A stretch of 60,076 bases of DNA from an uncultured Alphaproteobacteria bacterium. Its GTDB lineage: Bacteria > Pseudomonadota > Alphaproteobacteria > Parvibaculales > Parvibaculaceae. The DNA is taken from the NCBI GenBank assembly GCA_903889655.1, contig CAISYL010000125.1, positions 1 to 60,076 of the forward strand. The letters run 5' to 3'. Under the pieces are notes generated by a model, which saw only the letters and a list, made by a program, of their open reading frames with translations, was not told the origin of the DNA and made no database searches. This document shows positions 18,284 through 27,992 of the stretch, piece by piece (positions within the stretch are counted from its first letter, which is position 1; each line of letters begins with the position of its first letter). The translations under genes were made by a program, and so were the position numbers.

Positions 18284-19831
18284 ATGAAAAGTTCGATCAT
18301 ATTGCCGTCTGCGCAGGCTCTGCGCGGCATGACGCTCGTTGCTGCCGGGTTCCTTCTGGCGCCACAACAGGCGAGCGCAACACCCGTGGAATATGTCAGG
18401 GTCTGCGACATGTATGGCGCCGGCTACGCCTACATCCCCGGCACCGAACAATGCGCTGACACCAAACCACTCGGGTACAAAGTCGAAACCGAGGCCGGTA
18501 CACTGACCAATCTCCAGGGCTCGCAGACGACCGTCTATGGCGCGAACGGCTTTACGGCGGGCACCGGCAGTTCCGCATTCGGCAATGGCGCTTACGCGGG
18601 TGGTGATCCGAACGCGCCGATCCCGATGGCTCCACCCGGCGATCCAAACTACGATCCGACCAACGATCCAGATTACGCTGCGCTCTACGCGACCAATGGC
18701 GGCTATTGGCCACGCGGCACCGGGCCCGGCGAATGGCCGGCGACACGCTATCCCTATTCGAACTTCCAGAATGGCGGAGCGACCGCCGTCGGCGCAGGCG
18801 CGCGCGCAGGCGCCGGCGCGGCCGGGCAGACCAACGCCACCGCGGTCGGTCAGGCGGCGAGCGCAAACGGAGCCAATGCGACATCGGTCGGACAGGGCTC
18901 GGCGGCCAATGTCACCGGCGGCACCGCTGTCGGCCAGGGATCGAGTGTAACGGCGGCGGGAGCCGTCGCCATCGGCCAGGGTTCGGTCGCCGATGAAGTC
19001 AATACCGTGTCGGTCGGGTCCGAGGGGTCCGAACGGCGGATCGTCAACGTCGCGGCCGGCGTGATGGGCACGGATGCGGTGAACGTCGACCAGATGAATG
19101 CCGCGATCGCAGCCGCGACCGGCTCGACGGGAACGAACAGCACAGCCATCGGTACCGGCGCCACGGCGACCCAAACGGGCGGCACCGCAGTTGGCTACGG
19201 TGCGACGGCGAGCGGCGACCCGACGACGGCGGTCGGCTTCATGTCGACGGCGAGCGGCACGGATGCCAACGCCTTCGGTGCCTATGCCACGGCGACCGGC
19301 AACAACTCGACGGCGCTCGGCGCCAATTCGCTGGCTTCCGCCGGCAACAGCGTCGCGCTGGGCAACAGCTCAGTCGCCGCGCGCGGCGCGCAGACCGCCT
19401 ATGCCGCCTATGGGCTTTCGGCACCGCAGACGTCGGCCGGCGAAGTCTCGGTCGGCACGGCGGGCGCCGAGCGGCAGATCACCAACGTCGCCGCCGGCAG
19501 CGCGGATACGGACGCCGTCAACGTCGCACAGCTTCGCGGCGCCACGGCTTACGCCAACGAGCGCTTCGCCGGCCTCGAGAACCACGTCAACGACGAGATC
19601 GGCGATGCCAAGGCCGGTATCGCCGCCGCCCTGGCGACATCGAGCCTCATTCAGGCGACGACGCCTGGACGCAACGTCATCACCGGCGGCGTCGGCGTCT
19701 GGAGCGGCGAGACGGCGGCCGCCGTCGGCATCTCGCGGCGCTTCGACGAGAACTGGACGCTGAAGACCGCAGGCACCGTCACCGGCCGCACCGGCGTCGG
19801 CCTCAACGCCGCGATCGGCTACGAATTCTGA
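18284..19831 (+). CDS. Trimeric autotransporter adhesin (YadA-like) with a porin-type N-terminal module
   Basis: This 515-residue outer-membrane protein has a signal peptide ending near residue 32 (ASA). Residues 34-57 (VEYVRVCDMYGAGYAY, then IPGTEQC) closely match the conserved N-terminus of alphaproteobacterial porins. A Pro/Asn/Tyr-rich segment follows at about 105-150, then YadA head repeats (ATAVGQAAS, TSVGQGS, TAVGYGA, NSVALG) interrupted and followed by VNVAAG / DAVNVDQ neck motifs. A coiled stalk (RFAGLENHVNDEIGDAKAG) and a C-terminal YadA anchor of about 75 residues ending in GYEF complete it. Three chains would assemble one 12-strand barrel. The ATG follows a GGGGGG site. A small exported protein follows 5 bases downstream. 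Confidence 0.92.
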   Translation: MKSSIILPSAQALRGMTLVAAGFLLAPQQASATPVEYVRVCDMYGAGYAYIPGTEQCADTKPLGYKVETEAGTLTNLQGSQTTVYGANGFTAGTGSSAFGNGAYAGGDPNAPIPMAPPGDPNYDPTNDPDYAALYATNGGYWPRGTGPGEWPATRYPYSNFQNGGATAVGAGARAGAGAAGQTNATAVGQAASANGANATSVGQGSAANVTGGTAVGQGSSVTAAGAVAIGQGSVADEVNTVSVGSEGSERRIVNVAAGVMGTDAVNVDQMNAAIAAATGSTGTNSTAIGTGATATQTGGTAVGYGATASGDPTTAVGFMSTASGTDANAFGAYATATGNNSTALGANSLASAGNSVALGNSSVAARGAQTAYAAYGLSAPQTSAGEVSVGTAGAERQITNVAAGSADTDAVNVAQLRGATAYANERFAGLENHVNDEIGDAKAGIAAALATSSLIQATTPGRNVITGGVGVWSGETAAAVGISRRFDENWTLKTAGTVTGRTGVGLNAAIGYEF

Positions 19832-19836
19832 CGGGC

Positions 19837-20337
19837 ATGCATCTGCCACGCATGTTGCGCATTCCGGCCGTTCTCCTTCTCACGGTGGTCATCGCCGCCG
19901 GATATGCGAGCAGTGCTGCGGCGGCGGAGAAACACGTAAAGCCGCTGTCAATCGAGCGAAGCGGATTGCTGATCCTCATCCGCAGCGCCCTGACGGCGCT
20001 CGATCAGGCGAACAAGACCGGCAATTACACATTGCTGCGCGATCTCGGCGGGCCGGCCTTTCAGGAGAACAATGCGACCCGGCTCGGCGAGGTTTTTGCG
20101 CCGCTCCGCCAGCAGAAGGTCGATCTCTCGTCCGTGCTGGTTCTCGAGCCGCTTATCACTCTCGGCCCGCAGATCGAGGGTAACGGCATCATGCGGATCG
20201 GCGGATCGTTCCCCACCATTCCGCGCCAGATCAATTTCCAGATCGCCTACCAGCCGGTCGGGCCGGTATGGAAGCTCTACGGCATCTCGGTCACGACGAG
20301 CAATCCACAACCGACGCCGACCACGCCGCATCCCTGA
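19837..20337 (+). CDS. Small exported protein of unknown function, in operon with the YadA-like adhesin
   Basis: This 166-residue protein begins with a clear signal peptide (residues 1-30, ending ASSAAAA), followed by a compact mixed domain (LLILIRSALTALDQANKTGNYTLLRDLGG, FAPLRQQKVDLSSVLVLEP, INFQIAYQPVGPVWKLYGISV) and a Pro/Thr tail. The layout suggests a small cone-shaped (NTF2/SnoaL-like) periplasmic fold, but I do not recognise the family. It starts 5 bases after the adhesin stop, so it is translated from the same message and may help adhesin assembly. That is inference. Confidence 0.75.
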   Translation: MHLPRMLRIPAVLLLTVVIAAGYASSAAAAEKHVKPLSIERSGLLILIRSALTALDQANKTGNYTLLRDLGGPAFQENNATRLGEVFAPLRQQKVDLSSVLVLEPLITLGPQIEGNGIMRIGGSFPTIPRQINFQIAYQPVGPVWKLYGISVTTSNPQPTPTTPHP

Positions 20338-20343
20338 CCGCGA

Positions 20344-21708
20344 TCAGGCGTTTCTGAGATACCAGCTGAAATCGAGGTCGCTGACGGCAGCGAAGAAGCG
20401 GTCGCATTCCGCTTCCTTGATGGTCAGAAAAATATTCGCGAAGCCCTCGCCGAGCCGCGCGCGCAGGAAGTCCGACTGTCGCGCGACCTCAAGCGCCTTC
20501 CACCAGTTCATCGGCAGCGTCGCTTCCTTCTGGCCGTAGCCGTCGCCGACCACGGGCGCGCTCGGCTCGATCTTCTTCTCGATTCCCTCCGCAATGCCGG
20601 CCAGCACGGTCGCAAGCGCGACGTAGGGGTTCGCATCCGCCCCGCAGACACGATGTTCGAGATGGCGCGTCTCGGGCTTTCCCGCCGTGACGCGGAGAGG
20701 CACGGAGCGATTGTCGACGGCCCAGGCGGGCGCGAGCGGCGCGTAGGAATTCTTGCGGAAGCGCCGGAAGGAATTCGCATTGGGTGCGAAGACCGCCATG
20801 CTCTCGGCCATGGTCGCCTCGAGGCCGCCGATCGCGTGGCGGAGATGCGGCGTGAGGTCGGCGCCTTCGCCGGCGAAAAGATTGTGGTTCGTGCCGTCGG
20901 ACAGCGAGACATGGACGTGCATGCCGCTGCCGGAGAGTTCCGCATAGGGCTTTGCCATGAAGGTCGCGACATAGCCGTGGCGTTCGGCGACGCCTTTCAC
21001 GAGGCGCTTATAAAGGATGGCATCATCCGCCGCGCGCATCGCATCGGCGCAATGGGCGAGCACGATTTCAAGCTGGCCGGGCGCATATTCCGAAATCAGC
21101 GTGCGGGCGGGCAGGCCCATCTTCCTCGCGCCGGCGAAGACGTCGTTCAGAAACGGCGCGAAATCCTCGAGGTCCTGCATCAGATAGGCCTGAAGATGCG
21201 CGGGCGCGAAGCCGTTCGGCGCGGCCGGTGGCTTCGGCCTGCCGGCGAGCGCCGCTTCGCGGTCGATCAGGTAGAATTCGAGTTCGATGGCGACGACCGG
21301 CGTCAAACCTTTCGCTTCCAGCGCCGCGACAGTGCGTGCCAGCGCATGGCGCGGATCGGCCGGCGTCGGCGAACCATCGCGCTCCCAGGATTCGAGAATG
21401 AGCTGCGCCGTCGGCACATCGTGCCAGGGCGCATGGGTGATCGTACCGGCGACGGGGAAACAGGGGCGATCCGAATCGCCTTCTTCCCAGACGAGCCCGG
21501 TTTCGAGAACATCCGCCCCCAGAATATCGAGCGACTGGATCGAGCAGGGGAGCGGCCGCCCATCGCGATAGGCGGCGAGCAATTCCTCCGGCCTGAGTAC
21601 CTTGCCGCGCGCGACGCCGGACGGATCGGTCAGGAAAGCCTGGATCTGGACCGTCTCGGGATGAGCGGCCAGAAAATCCGCCGCTTCCGTTTCATGCGCA
21701 CGCGTCAT
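20344..21708 (-). CDS. Glutamine-synthetase-like gamma-glutamyl-amine ligase (PuuA-like)
   Basis: This 454-residue ligase couples glutamate to an amine at the expense of ATP, as PuuA does for putrescine. Landmarks are the beta-grasp N-terminus (VQIQAFLTDPSGVARGK), IELEFYLID and EYAPGQLEIVL metal-binding segments, SGSGMHVHVSLSD, NSFRRFRKNSYAP, and the NRSVPLRV / RHLEHRVCGADANPYV region. Its length is typical of PuuA-type enzymes. The ATG at 21708 is one base after the upstream aminotransferase stop, with an AAGGA site inside that gene. It is the last gene of the minus-strand catabolic locus and pairs logically with the PuuC-like dehydrogenase and the nitrilase-fold amidase. Confidence 0.88.
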   Translation of the reverse strand: MTRAHETEAADFLAAHPETVQIQAFLTDPSGVARGKVLRPEELLAAYRDGRPLPCSIQSLDILGADVLETGLVWEEGDSDRPCFPVAGTITHAPWHDVPTAQLILESWERDGSPTPADPRHALARTVAALEAKGLTPVVAIELEFYLIDREAALAGRPKPPAAPNGFAPAHLQAYLMQDLEDFAPFLNDVFAGARKMGLPARTLISEYAPGQLEIVLAHCADAMRAADDAILYKRLVKGVAERHGYVATFMAKPYAELSGSGMHVHVSLSDGTNHNLFAGEGADLTPHLRHAIGGLEATMAESMAVFAPNANSFRRFRKNSYAPLAPAWAVDNRSVPLRVTAGKPETRHLEHRVCGADANPYVALATVLAGIAEGIEKKIEPSAPVVGDGYGQKEATLPMNWWKALEVARQSDFLRARLGEGFANIFLTIKEAECDRFFAAVSDLDFSWYLRNA

Positions 21709-21709
21709 T

Positions 21710-23080
21710 TCAGAATTCCTTTTCGCCGCAGAGGATCGACAAGGCATCGCCGAAAACGGCAACGAGCCTTGCGACATCGACGTCCGTCGTCGTCGGTGCG
21801 ACGAGGGTCATGTTGTGGAACGGCGTGACCAGCACGGTCCGGTTCAGGAGAAAGAGATGGATCGCACGCTCGACGGCATGGTCGATCGCGGCGGCGGCCT
21901 CCGCGCCGCTTTCGAGCGGACGATCCGAAAAGACGAGTTCAGCGCGGGCGCCGATCTGCGTCACGCTCCAGGGAAGCTTATGTCGCGCGACTTCGGTGCG
22001 CAGACCTTCGGCGAGTTTCTCGGCGAGGCGCGTCATGTGCCGATAGGCGTCCGGCGTCATCACCTCTTCGAGGCAGGCGCGCATGGCGGCAAGCGCCAGC
22101 ATGTTGCCCGACAATGTCGTGCCAATGCCGGAATAGCCGGGCGTCTTGGTTTCGAGAGCGCGCGCCATCTCCGCTTCGACTTTGGCCGTGAAGCCGAAAA
22201 CCGCCGTTGGTAGACCGCCCGCGACGGGCTTGCCCAGCACGAAGAAATCCGGCTCGAGATCATGTGCGCGGGTGAAGCCGCCGGGACCGGTCGAGATCGT
22301 GTGCGTTTCGTCGAGGCAGACAAGCGTGCCGTAGCGCCGCGCCGCGGCGAGCAGCGCTTCGATGAAGCCTGGCTTCGGCAGCACCATCGCCGTGTTGGTC
22401 AAGGCGGGTTCGGTGAGGATCAGCGCGATGTCGCCGGCGGCGAGAAGCTTCTCCACCGCGCCGAGATCGTTGAAGGGTGCGGCGATGCTCGTCGCGGCGA
22501 TGTCCTGCACCTGGCCGAGCAGGCTCGGCTTCATTCTGGTCGTCGCGCCATCGAGCTTCACGAAGGCGTCCTCGACCTGGCCGTGATAGCAGCCGTCGAA
22601 GACGAGGATCTTGCGCCGACCGGTGATCGCGCGCGCCCAGCGCACCACGGCGCGGTTTGCGTCGCTTGCCGTTGCCGTCACCTGCCAGAAGGGCAAACCG
22701 AAATGACCGGCGAGAAGCGCGCCCACTTTCGCGGTCAGGTCCGAAGGCAACATGGCGGTGAGCCCGCGTACCGCTTGTTCGGCGATGGCTTTCGCGACCG
22801 GCGCCGGCGAGTGGCCGAACATCGCGCCCGTGTCGCCGAGACAGAAATCGGCATAGGTGTGACCGTCCACGTCGATCACGGTGGAGCCTCGCGCCTCGCG
22901 TACGAAAAGCGGGAAGGGCGTCTCCCAATCGAGCATCCAATGGAGCGGCACGCCACCGGGAAAATGCCGTCCAGCCTCCGCGGCCATGCGCTGCGACACA
23001 GGATGCCGTTGGGCAAAATGCGCGCGTTCGGCTGCGATCATGACTTCAGCCCTGCGCCTGACATCGGGCGGCATCGACAT
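21710..23080 (-). CDS. Class III PLP-dependent aminotransferase, glutamate-1-semialdehyde-aminomutase-like
   Basis: This 456-residue enzyme transfers an amino group using pyridoxal phosphate. The Schiff-base lysine is K284 in FVLGKPVAGGLP, the cofactor-holding Asp is D257 in VCLDETHTIS, and GCYHGQ near 163-168 matches the GSA-type stacking motif. The usual NSGTEA phosphate-cup sequence is changed to TATASDA at 135-141. The ATG at 23080 is preferred over a TTG 18 bases upstream because a GGAG site stands 9 bases before it. It is one base upstream of the PuuA-like gene. Its position in a catabolic locus argues against a haem-synthesis role. The amine substrate is unknown. Confidence 0.87.
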   Translation of the reverse strand: MSMPPDVRRRAEVMIAAERAHFAQRHPVSQRMAAEAGRHFPGGVPLHWMLDWETPFPLFVREARGSTVIDVDGHTYADFCLGDTGAMFGHSPAPVAKAIAEQAVRGLTAMLPSDLTAKVGALLAGHFGLPFWQVTATASDANRAVVRWARAITGRRKILVFDGCYHGQVEDAFVKLDGATTRMKPSLLGQVQDIAATSIAAPFNDLGAVEKLLAAGDIALILTEPALTNTAMVLPKPGFIEALLAAARRYGTLVCLDETHTISTGPGGFTRAHDLEPDFFVLGKPVAGGLPTAVFGFTAKVEAEMARALETKTPGYSGIGTTLSGNMLALAAMRACLEEVMTPDAYRHMTRLAEKLAEGLRTEVARHKLPWSVTQIGARAELVFSDRPLESGAEAAAAIDHAVERAIHLFLLNRTVLVTPFHNMTLVAPTTTDVDVARLVAVFGDALSILCGEKEF

Positions 23081-23190
23081 GGGGAGAAACTCCGGCAAAG
23101 AAGACGGAGACTTCTTAGCCCAAGCCAGACGCGCCGCCTAGAGACGCTTGGGCGCAGGTCTCCCGTATCGGGCCTGCCAGAAACGGCGAA

Positions 23191-23994
23191 TTAGTGCGAG
23201 CCTTTTGCAACGATCTGGCCGTAAAGCTCAGGGCGGCGATCGGACCGGTAGGGATAGGTTGTCTCGGCCAATTTCCGCGCCTCGCCGCTTATCTCGGCAA
23301 CGATCAGGGCTTCGCCGGCACCCGCCGAAACCAGCGCCTTGCCGTCCATTCCCGTGATGCAGGAGCCGCCCAGAAACGACATGCCGTTCTCGACGCCACA
23401 GTGATTGCAATAGGCGATGTGCATCTGGTTCTCGACCGAGCGGGCGGGCACGATGAAATCGGGGACGCTGACATATTCCGGCGTCAGCGCAGTTGGAATG
23501 AGAACAAGGTCCGTGCCGCTCAGGGCGAGGCTGCGCACGGTTTCGGGAAATTCGACGTCGTAGCAGATGAGCAGGCCGACCTTGAAGCCGCCGAAAGCGA
23601 AAGGCGGCTCCAGCCGTTCGCCCGGCTTGTAGACGGCCCGCTCGTCCGCGCCGAAAAGATGCGTCTTGCGGTAATGCGCGAGCGATGCGCCGTCGGGACC
23701 GATGACCTGCGCGGCATTATAGACATCCGCGCCGTCGCGTTCCGCATAGCCATAGACGATGGCGAGACGGTTTTCCCGCGCGATGCGGGCGATGTGCCGG
23801 GCGGCAGCGCCATCGCGCGGTTCCGCCAGTGTCCGGGCGGCATCGCCGATATTATAGCCGCAGAGCCAGCACTCCGGGCAAAGCAGGATCGAGGCGCCGG
23901 CCGCGGCCGCAGCCTTCGCGGTTTCCTCAAGCGCGGCGAGGTTCGCCGCGACATCACCCGGAAATCCAACTGTCTGCCAAAGAGCAATCTTCAT
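23191..23994 (-). CDS. Nitrilase-superfamily carbon-nitrogen hydrolase (amidase)
   Basis: This 267-residue enzyme hydrolyses an amide, carbamoyl or nitrile bond. The Glu-Lys-Cys triad is visible as E41 (LLCPECWL), K110 (HYRKTHLF) and C144 (LLICYDVEFPE). The length fits omega-amidase or N-carbamoyl/aliphatic-amidase-like members rather than long nitrilases. The ATG at 23994 has an AGGA site. It lies 35 bases after the first TMADH-like gene and 110 bases before the aminotransferase. With a gamma-glutamyl ligase nearby, removal of a gamma-glutamyl or other amide group is a reasonable guess. Confidence 0.88.
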   Translation of the reverse strand: MKIALWQTVGFPGDVAANLAALEETAKAAAAAGASILLCPECWLCGYNIGDAARTLAEPRDGAAARHIARIARENRLAIVYGYAERDGADVYNAAQVIGPDGASLAHYRKTHLFGADERAVYKPGERLEPPFAFGGFKVGLLICYDVEFPETVRSLALSGTDLVLIPTALTPEYVSVPDFIVPARSVENQMHIAYCNHCGVENGMSFLGGSCITGMDGKALVSAGAGEALIVAEISGEARKLAETTYPYRSDRRPELYGQIVAKGSH

Positions 23995-24029
23995 GATGCA
24001 TGATCCTGAACGCCGGAGCCCGTCCGGTC

Positions 24030-26141
24030 TCAAGGGGTGAGTTCCGCGATCTCGCGGCGGAAAGGCAGCGCGCCTTCGGGGAGCGGCGGTTCATCCAGCT
24101 CTTCCGCATAGCGCCTCCCCGCATAGACCGCATGGGCGATCGTCGCGGGTGCGAGTGCATCGCCGATGGCCGTCACGTTCTCGATGCCGGCGTCCGCCCA
24201 GTCGTCGCGCCGCGCGAGGAGATCGAGATAAAGCCGCTCCTCGGGAAGCCGCCCCGTCACCAGCACCACCGACGCCGCTTCCATTTCCTCGATCCTGCCG
24301 GTGAAGACACAGGAGGTCCGAGCGGTGTCTGCGGCAATCGCGTCGAGCGAGCGGAAGGTCGCGATGTGCACGCCCTTTTCGAGGAGGCGTTTCTGGATGA
24401 AATGCTGTTCCATCGTCGCGCGCGTCCATGTCGAGGCTTCCGACGCCGGCGTGACATAGGAGACGTCGAGACCCTTCGCGGCCAGCAGCTCGGCAATCAC
24501 GCCTGCCATGTAATAATGATCGTCGTCCCAGACGACGACCGGGCCGGACACTGGCAGACGCCCGTTGAGAATGTCGGTCGGCGAGAAGATTTTCGCATCG
24601 GCTGCGATCGGAATGGGCCTGGTATGCCGGTGGCCGACGCCGTCGCTGCGCCATGTCGCGCCCGTCGCAATGACGATGCGCGGCGCTTCGAAACCGAGGA
24701 TCGTTTCGGCGTCGAGCCTGCTGTCGAAATAAACGGACACGTTGGGAAGCTTGTGGAGCTGGCCCTTGCGATATTCGGCGACGCGGCCCCAGGCCGAAAG
24801 ACCGGGCAGACGCGCTTCCTTCGCGACGCGCCCGCCGAGTTCCGTGCCCGCTTCGGCAAGACTCACCTCGTATCCACGCTTGCCGAGGGCCTGCGCCGCT
24901 TCGAGCCCGGCAGGTCCGGCGCCGACAATCAGCACTGGCTTTTCCGATGTGCGCGCGCGGATGCGTTCCGGATGCCAGCCCTTGCGCCACTCTTCCGCCA
25001 TGGTCGGGTTCTGCGTGCAACGGATCGGCGATTGCGTGAAGTCGCCCGAGACGCAGATGTTGCAGCCGATGCACTCGCGAATGTCTTCGAGGCGGCCTTC
25101 GCGGATCTTGTTCGGCAGGAAGGGGTCGGCGATAGACGGTCGCGCGCAGCCGATCATGTCGAGAATGCCGCGCTTGACGAGGCTTACCATACGGTCGGGC
25201 GAGGTGTAGCGACCGACGCCGACGACGGGTTTCGCGGTCAGCCTGCGAATGCCGGAGATGAAAGGCTCCTGCTCGCCTTCCTCGCCGAAACGCGAAGTGC
25301 GGCTGTCGTTTTCCCACCCGGCCAGCGTCACGTCCCAGAGATCGGGCAGATCGGCCATCAGCCCGATCATGTCCTCGACCTCTTCGCGGTAAAGGCCTTC
25401 CTCGCCCAGCAACTCGTCGACCGAAATACGGCAGGGAACGGCGCAGGTGTCGCCGACCGCGTCTTTCGTTTCCATGATGATTTCCCGCAGGAGCCGCGTG
25501 CGGTTTTCAAGCGAGCCGCCATATTCGTCGGTGCGATCATTGTAGCGACGCGACAGAAAATGATGCAGGAAGCCGAGGGCATGCGCTGCATAGACATAGA
25601 CGAGATCGAAGCCGGCGGCCTTGGCGCGACGGACGGCGGCGAGATGCCATTTCCGGAGATTGCGGATGTCGTCCTTGTCCATGCGTCGCGCCTGAACGGG
25701 ATCGTAGGTGAAGGTCGCGACGGGCAGATGGCTCGGCCCCATCGGCACTTCGCGCGAATAGAGGTTCGGCCCGTTCATGCCGTTATAAGCAAGCTCGATG
25801 CCGGCAAGACTGCCATGCTCGTGGATATTGTCGACCATGCGTGCGAGAGCGGGAATGTCGCGGTCGTCCCAGAGCCGCAGCTCGATGAAGGGCGTGATGT
25901 CGGACGAATGGTGGAATTCGACCTGCTCGGTGCAGACGACGGCCCATCCGCCTTCGGCCTTGACGCCTCGCATATGGGCGAGCGCCGTCGGATCGCGATA
26001 GCCCATGCCGTTGCAATGCGGCACCTGATAGAAGCGGTTGCGCGCGACCACGGGGCCGATGGCGACGGGCTCGAAGAGGATGTCGTAGCGGGACGTTTCG
26101 GCCAGCGCGGCCGACGGGGCAGCCGATTTCAGGTCAGGCAA
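24030..26141 (-). CDS. Trimethylamine/dimethylamine-dehydrogenase-like iron-sulfur flavoprotein, copy 1
   Basis: This 703-residue enzyme has an Old-Yellow-Enzyme FMN barrel at about 20-350, a 4Fe-4S cluster site C357-C360-C363-C375, and an FAD/ADP-binding half from about 395 (VLIVGAGPAGLEAA) to the end. The cysteine that carries 6-S-cysteinyl FMN in TMADH is conserved (C43 in YQVPHCNG), as are the active-site Tyr-x-x-His (Y184, H187 in VYAAH), W276 and D279. At the TMADH Tyr60 position it has Gln (Q73), as in dimethylamine dehydrogenase. The start is a TTG at 26141 with GGGAG 7 bases before it. It probably oxidatively dealkylates an N-methyl amine and passes electrons to an ETF or similar carrier. 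StcD-type N-methylproline demethylase is an alternative. Confidence 0.88.
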   Translation of the reverse strand: MPDLKSAAPSAALAETSRYDILFEPVAIGPVVARNRFYQVPHCNGMGYRDPTALAHMRGVKAEGGWAVVCTEQVEFHHSSDITPFIELRLWDDRDIPALARMVDNIHEHGSLAGIELAYNGMNGPNLYSREVPMGPSHLPVATFTYDPVQARRMDKDDIRNLRKWHLAAVRRAKAAGFDLVYVYAAHALGFLHHFLSRRYNDRTDEYGGSLENRTRLLREIIMETKDAVGDTCAVPCRISVDELLGEEGLYREEVEDMIGLMADLPDLWDVTLAGWENDSRTSRFGEEGEQEPFISGIRRLTAKPVVGVGRYTSPDRMVSLVKRGILDMIGCARPSIADPFLPNKIREGRLEDIRECIGCNICVSGDFTQSPIRCTQNPTMAEEWRKGWHPERIRARTSEKPVLIVGAGPAGLEAAQALGKRGYEVSLAEAGTELGGRVAKEARLPGLSAWGRVAEYRKGQLHKLPNVSVYFDSRLDAETILGFEAPRIVIATGATWRSDGVGHRHTRPIPIAADAKIFSPTDILNGRLPVSGPVVVWDDDHYYMAGVIAELLAAKGLDVSYVTPASEASTWTRATMEQHFIQKRLLEKGVHIATFRSLDAIAADTARTSCVFTGRIEEMEAASVVLVTGRLPEERLYLDLLARRDDWADAGIENVTAIGDALAPATIAHAVYAGRRYAEELDEPPLPEGALPFRREIAELTP

Positions 26142-26212
26142 TTTGGATCTCCCGCCGCTGTTGCGAAGGCCTGACCGAGACTAGCCGATATGCGGCCCGG
26201 CTTCGACGAGGC

Positions 26213-27066
<854 letters not shown>

Positions 27067-27076
<10 letters not shown>

Positions 27077-27879
27077 GGTGCGAGCTTCAGATGGAGGAAG
27101 CGGAAGGCCTGGTCCATCAGCATGCCGAGCGCGCCGATGGTCAGGATGGCGAGAAAGATCGTGTCGACCTGAAAGCCGCGCATCGCCTTCATGCTCATGT
27201 AGCCGAGACCGCTCGAGGCCGCGACCATTTCGGCGACGACGAGATAGGTCCATGCCCAACCCATCGTCACGCGCAGCGTATCGAGGATAGCGGGAAGAGC
27301 CGCCGGAAAGATCACATGCCAGACGACTTCGTGGCGCTTGGTGCCGAGCGTGTAGGAAGCGTTCACAAGATCGCGAGAAACGCTGTTCGCCGCCGTCGAG
27401 ATCATCACGAGCTGCTGGAAGAAGGTGCCGAAGAAGATGACGGCGATGCGCTCCTCGAGTCCGATACCAATCCAGAGGATGAAGAGCGGCACGAAGGAGG
27501 TCACCGGCAGATAGCGGATGAAATTGACCAGCGGTTCGATGAGGCCTTGAACGACGCGGTAGGTTCCCATCCAGAGGCCGAGCGGCACGGCGACGATCGA
27601 GGAGATGATGAAGCCGTAGAGAACCACCTGAACACTGGACAGCGTGTTCTTGTAAAGGCTGCCGTCGACGATCATGTCGCCGGCTTTCCCCATGACCGCG
27701 CCGGGCGGCGGCAGGAAGAGCGGCGGGATGACGCCACCATAGGTGAGATAGACCCAGCCAAGCGCAACGAGAATCCAGATGAAGATGCCGAGCGCCACGA
27801 TCAGCCAGCGCGGCACATCGGCGAAGGGCACCAGGATGCGCAGCAGGAAGGATGATTTCTTCGACATGGTCCGGGGCAT
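27067..27879 (-). CDS. ABC transporter permease (NitT/TauT family), second system
   Basis: This inner-membrane subunit has about 270 residues and six predicted helices. The ATPase-docking EAA-like loop is NASYTLGTKRHEVVWHVIFPAALPAIL. It lacks the long periplasmic insertion of the first system's permease. Start codons at 27879 (MPRT) and 27867 (MSKK) are both possible and neither has a strong ribosome site. A 41-base stem-loop separates it from the upstream binding-protein gene, which may lower permease output relative to the receptor. Confidence 0.9.
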
Positions 27880-27944
27880 GATGTGGAACTCGGAAATTCT
27901 GACGCGCCGCAAGCGTTGCCGATGACGCGATGCAAATGACGGGC

Positions 27945-27985
27945 CGCTCCCCCGCCGGGGCCGGAACGGCCCAGGCGAGGGGGCG
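27945..27985 (-). promoter_or_regulatory. Strong GC-rich stem-loop between binding-protein and permease genes
   Basis: The outer arms cgctcccccgcc (27945-27956) and ggcgagggggcg (27974-27985) pair with one mismatch and one wobble. Inside them GGGCCG and CGGCCC form a further stem around TTC. No T-tract follows on the minus strand, so it is better read as an mRNA-stabilising or attenuating element than as a full terminator. It starts 7 bases after the binding-protein stop. Confidence 0.65.
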
Positions 27986-27992
27986 ATCCTTT

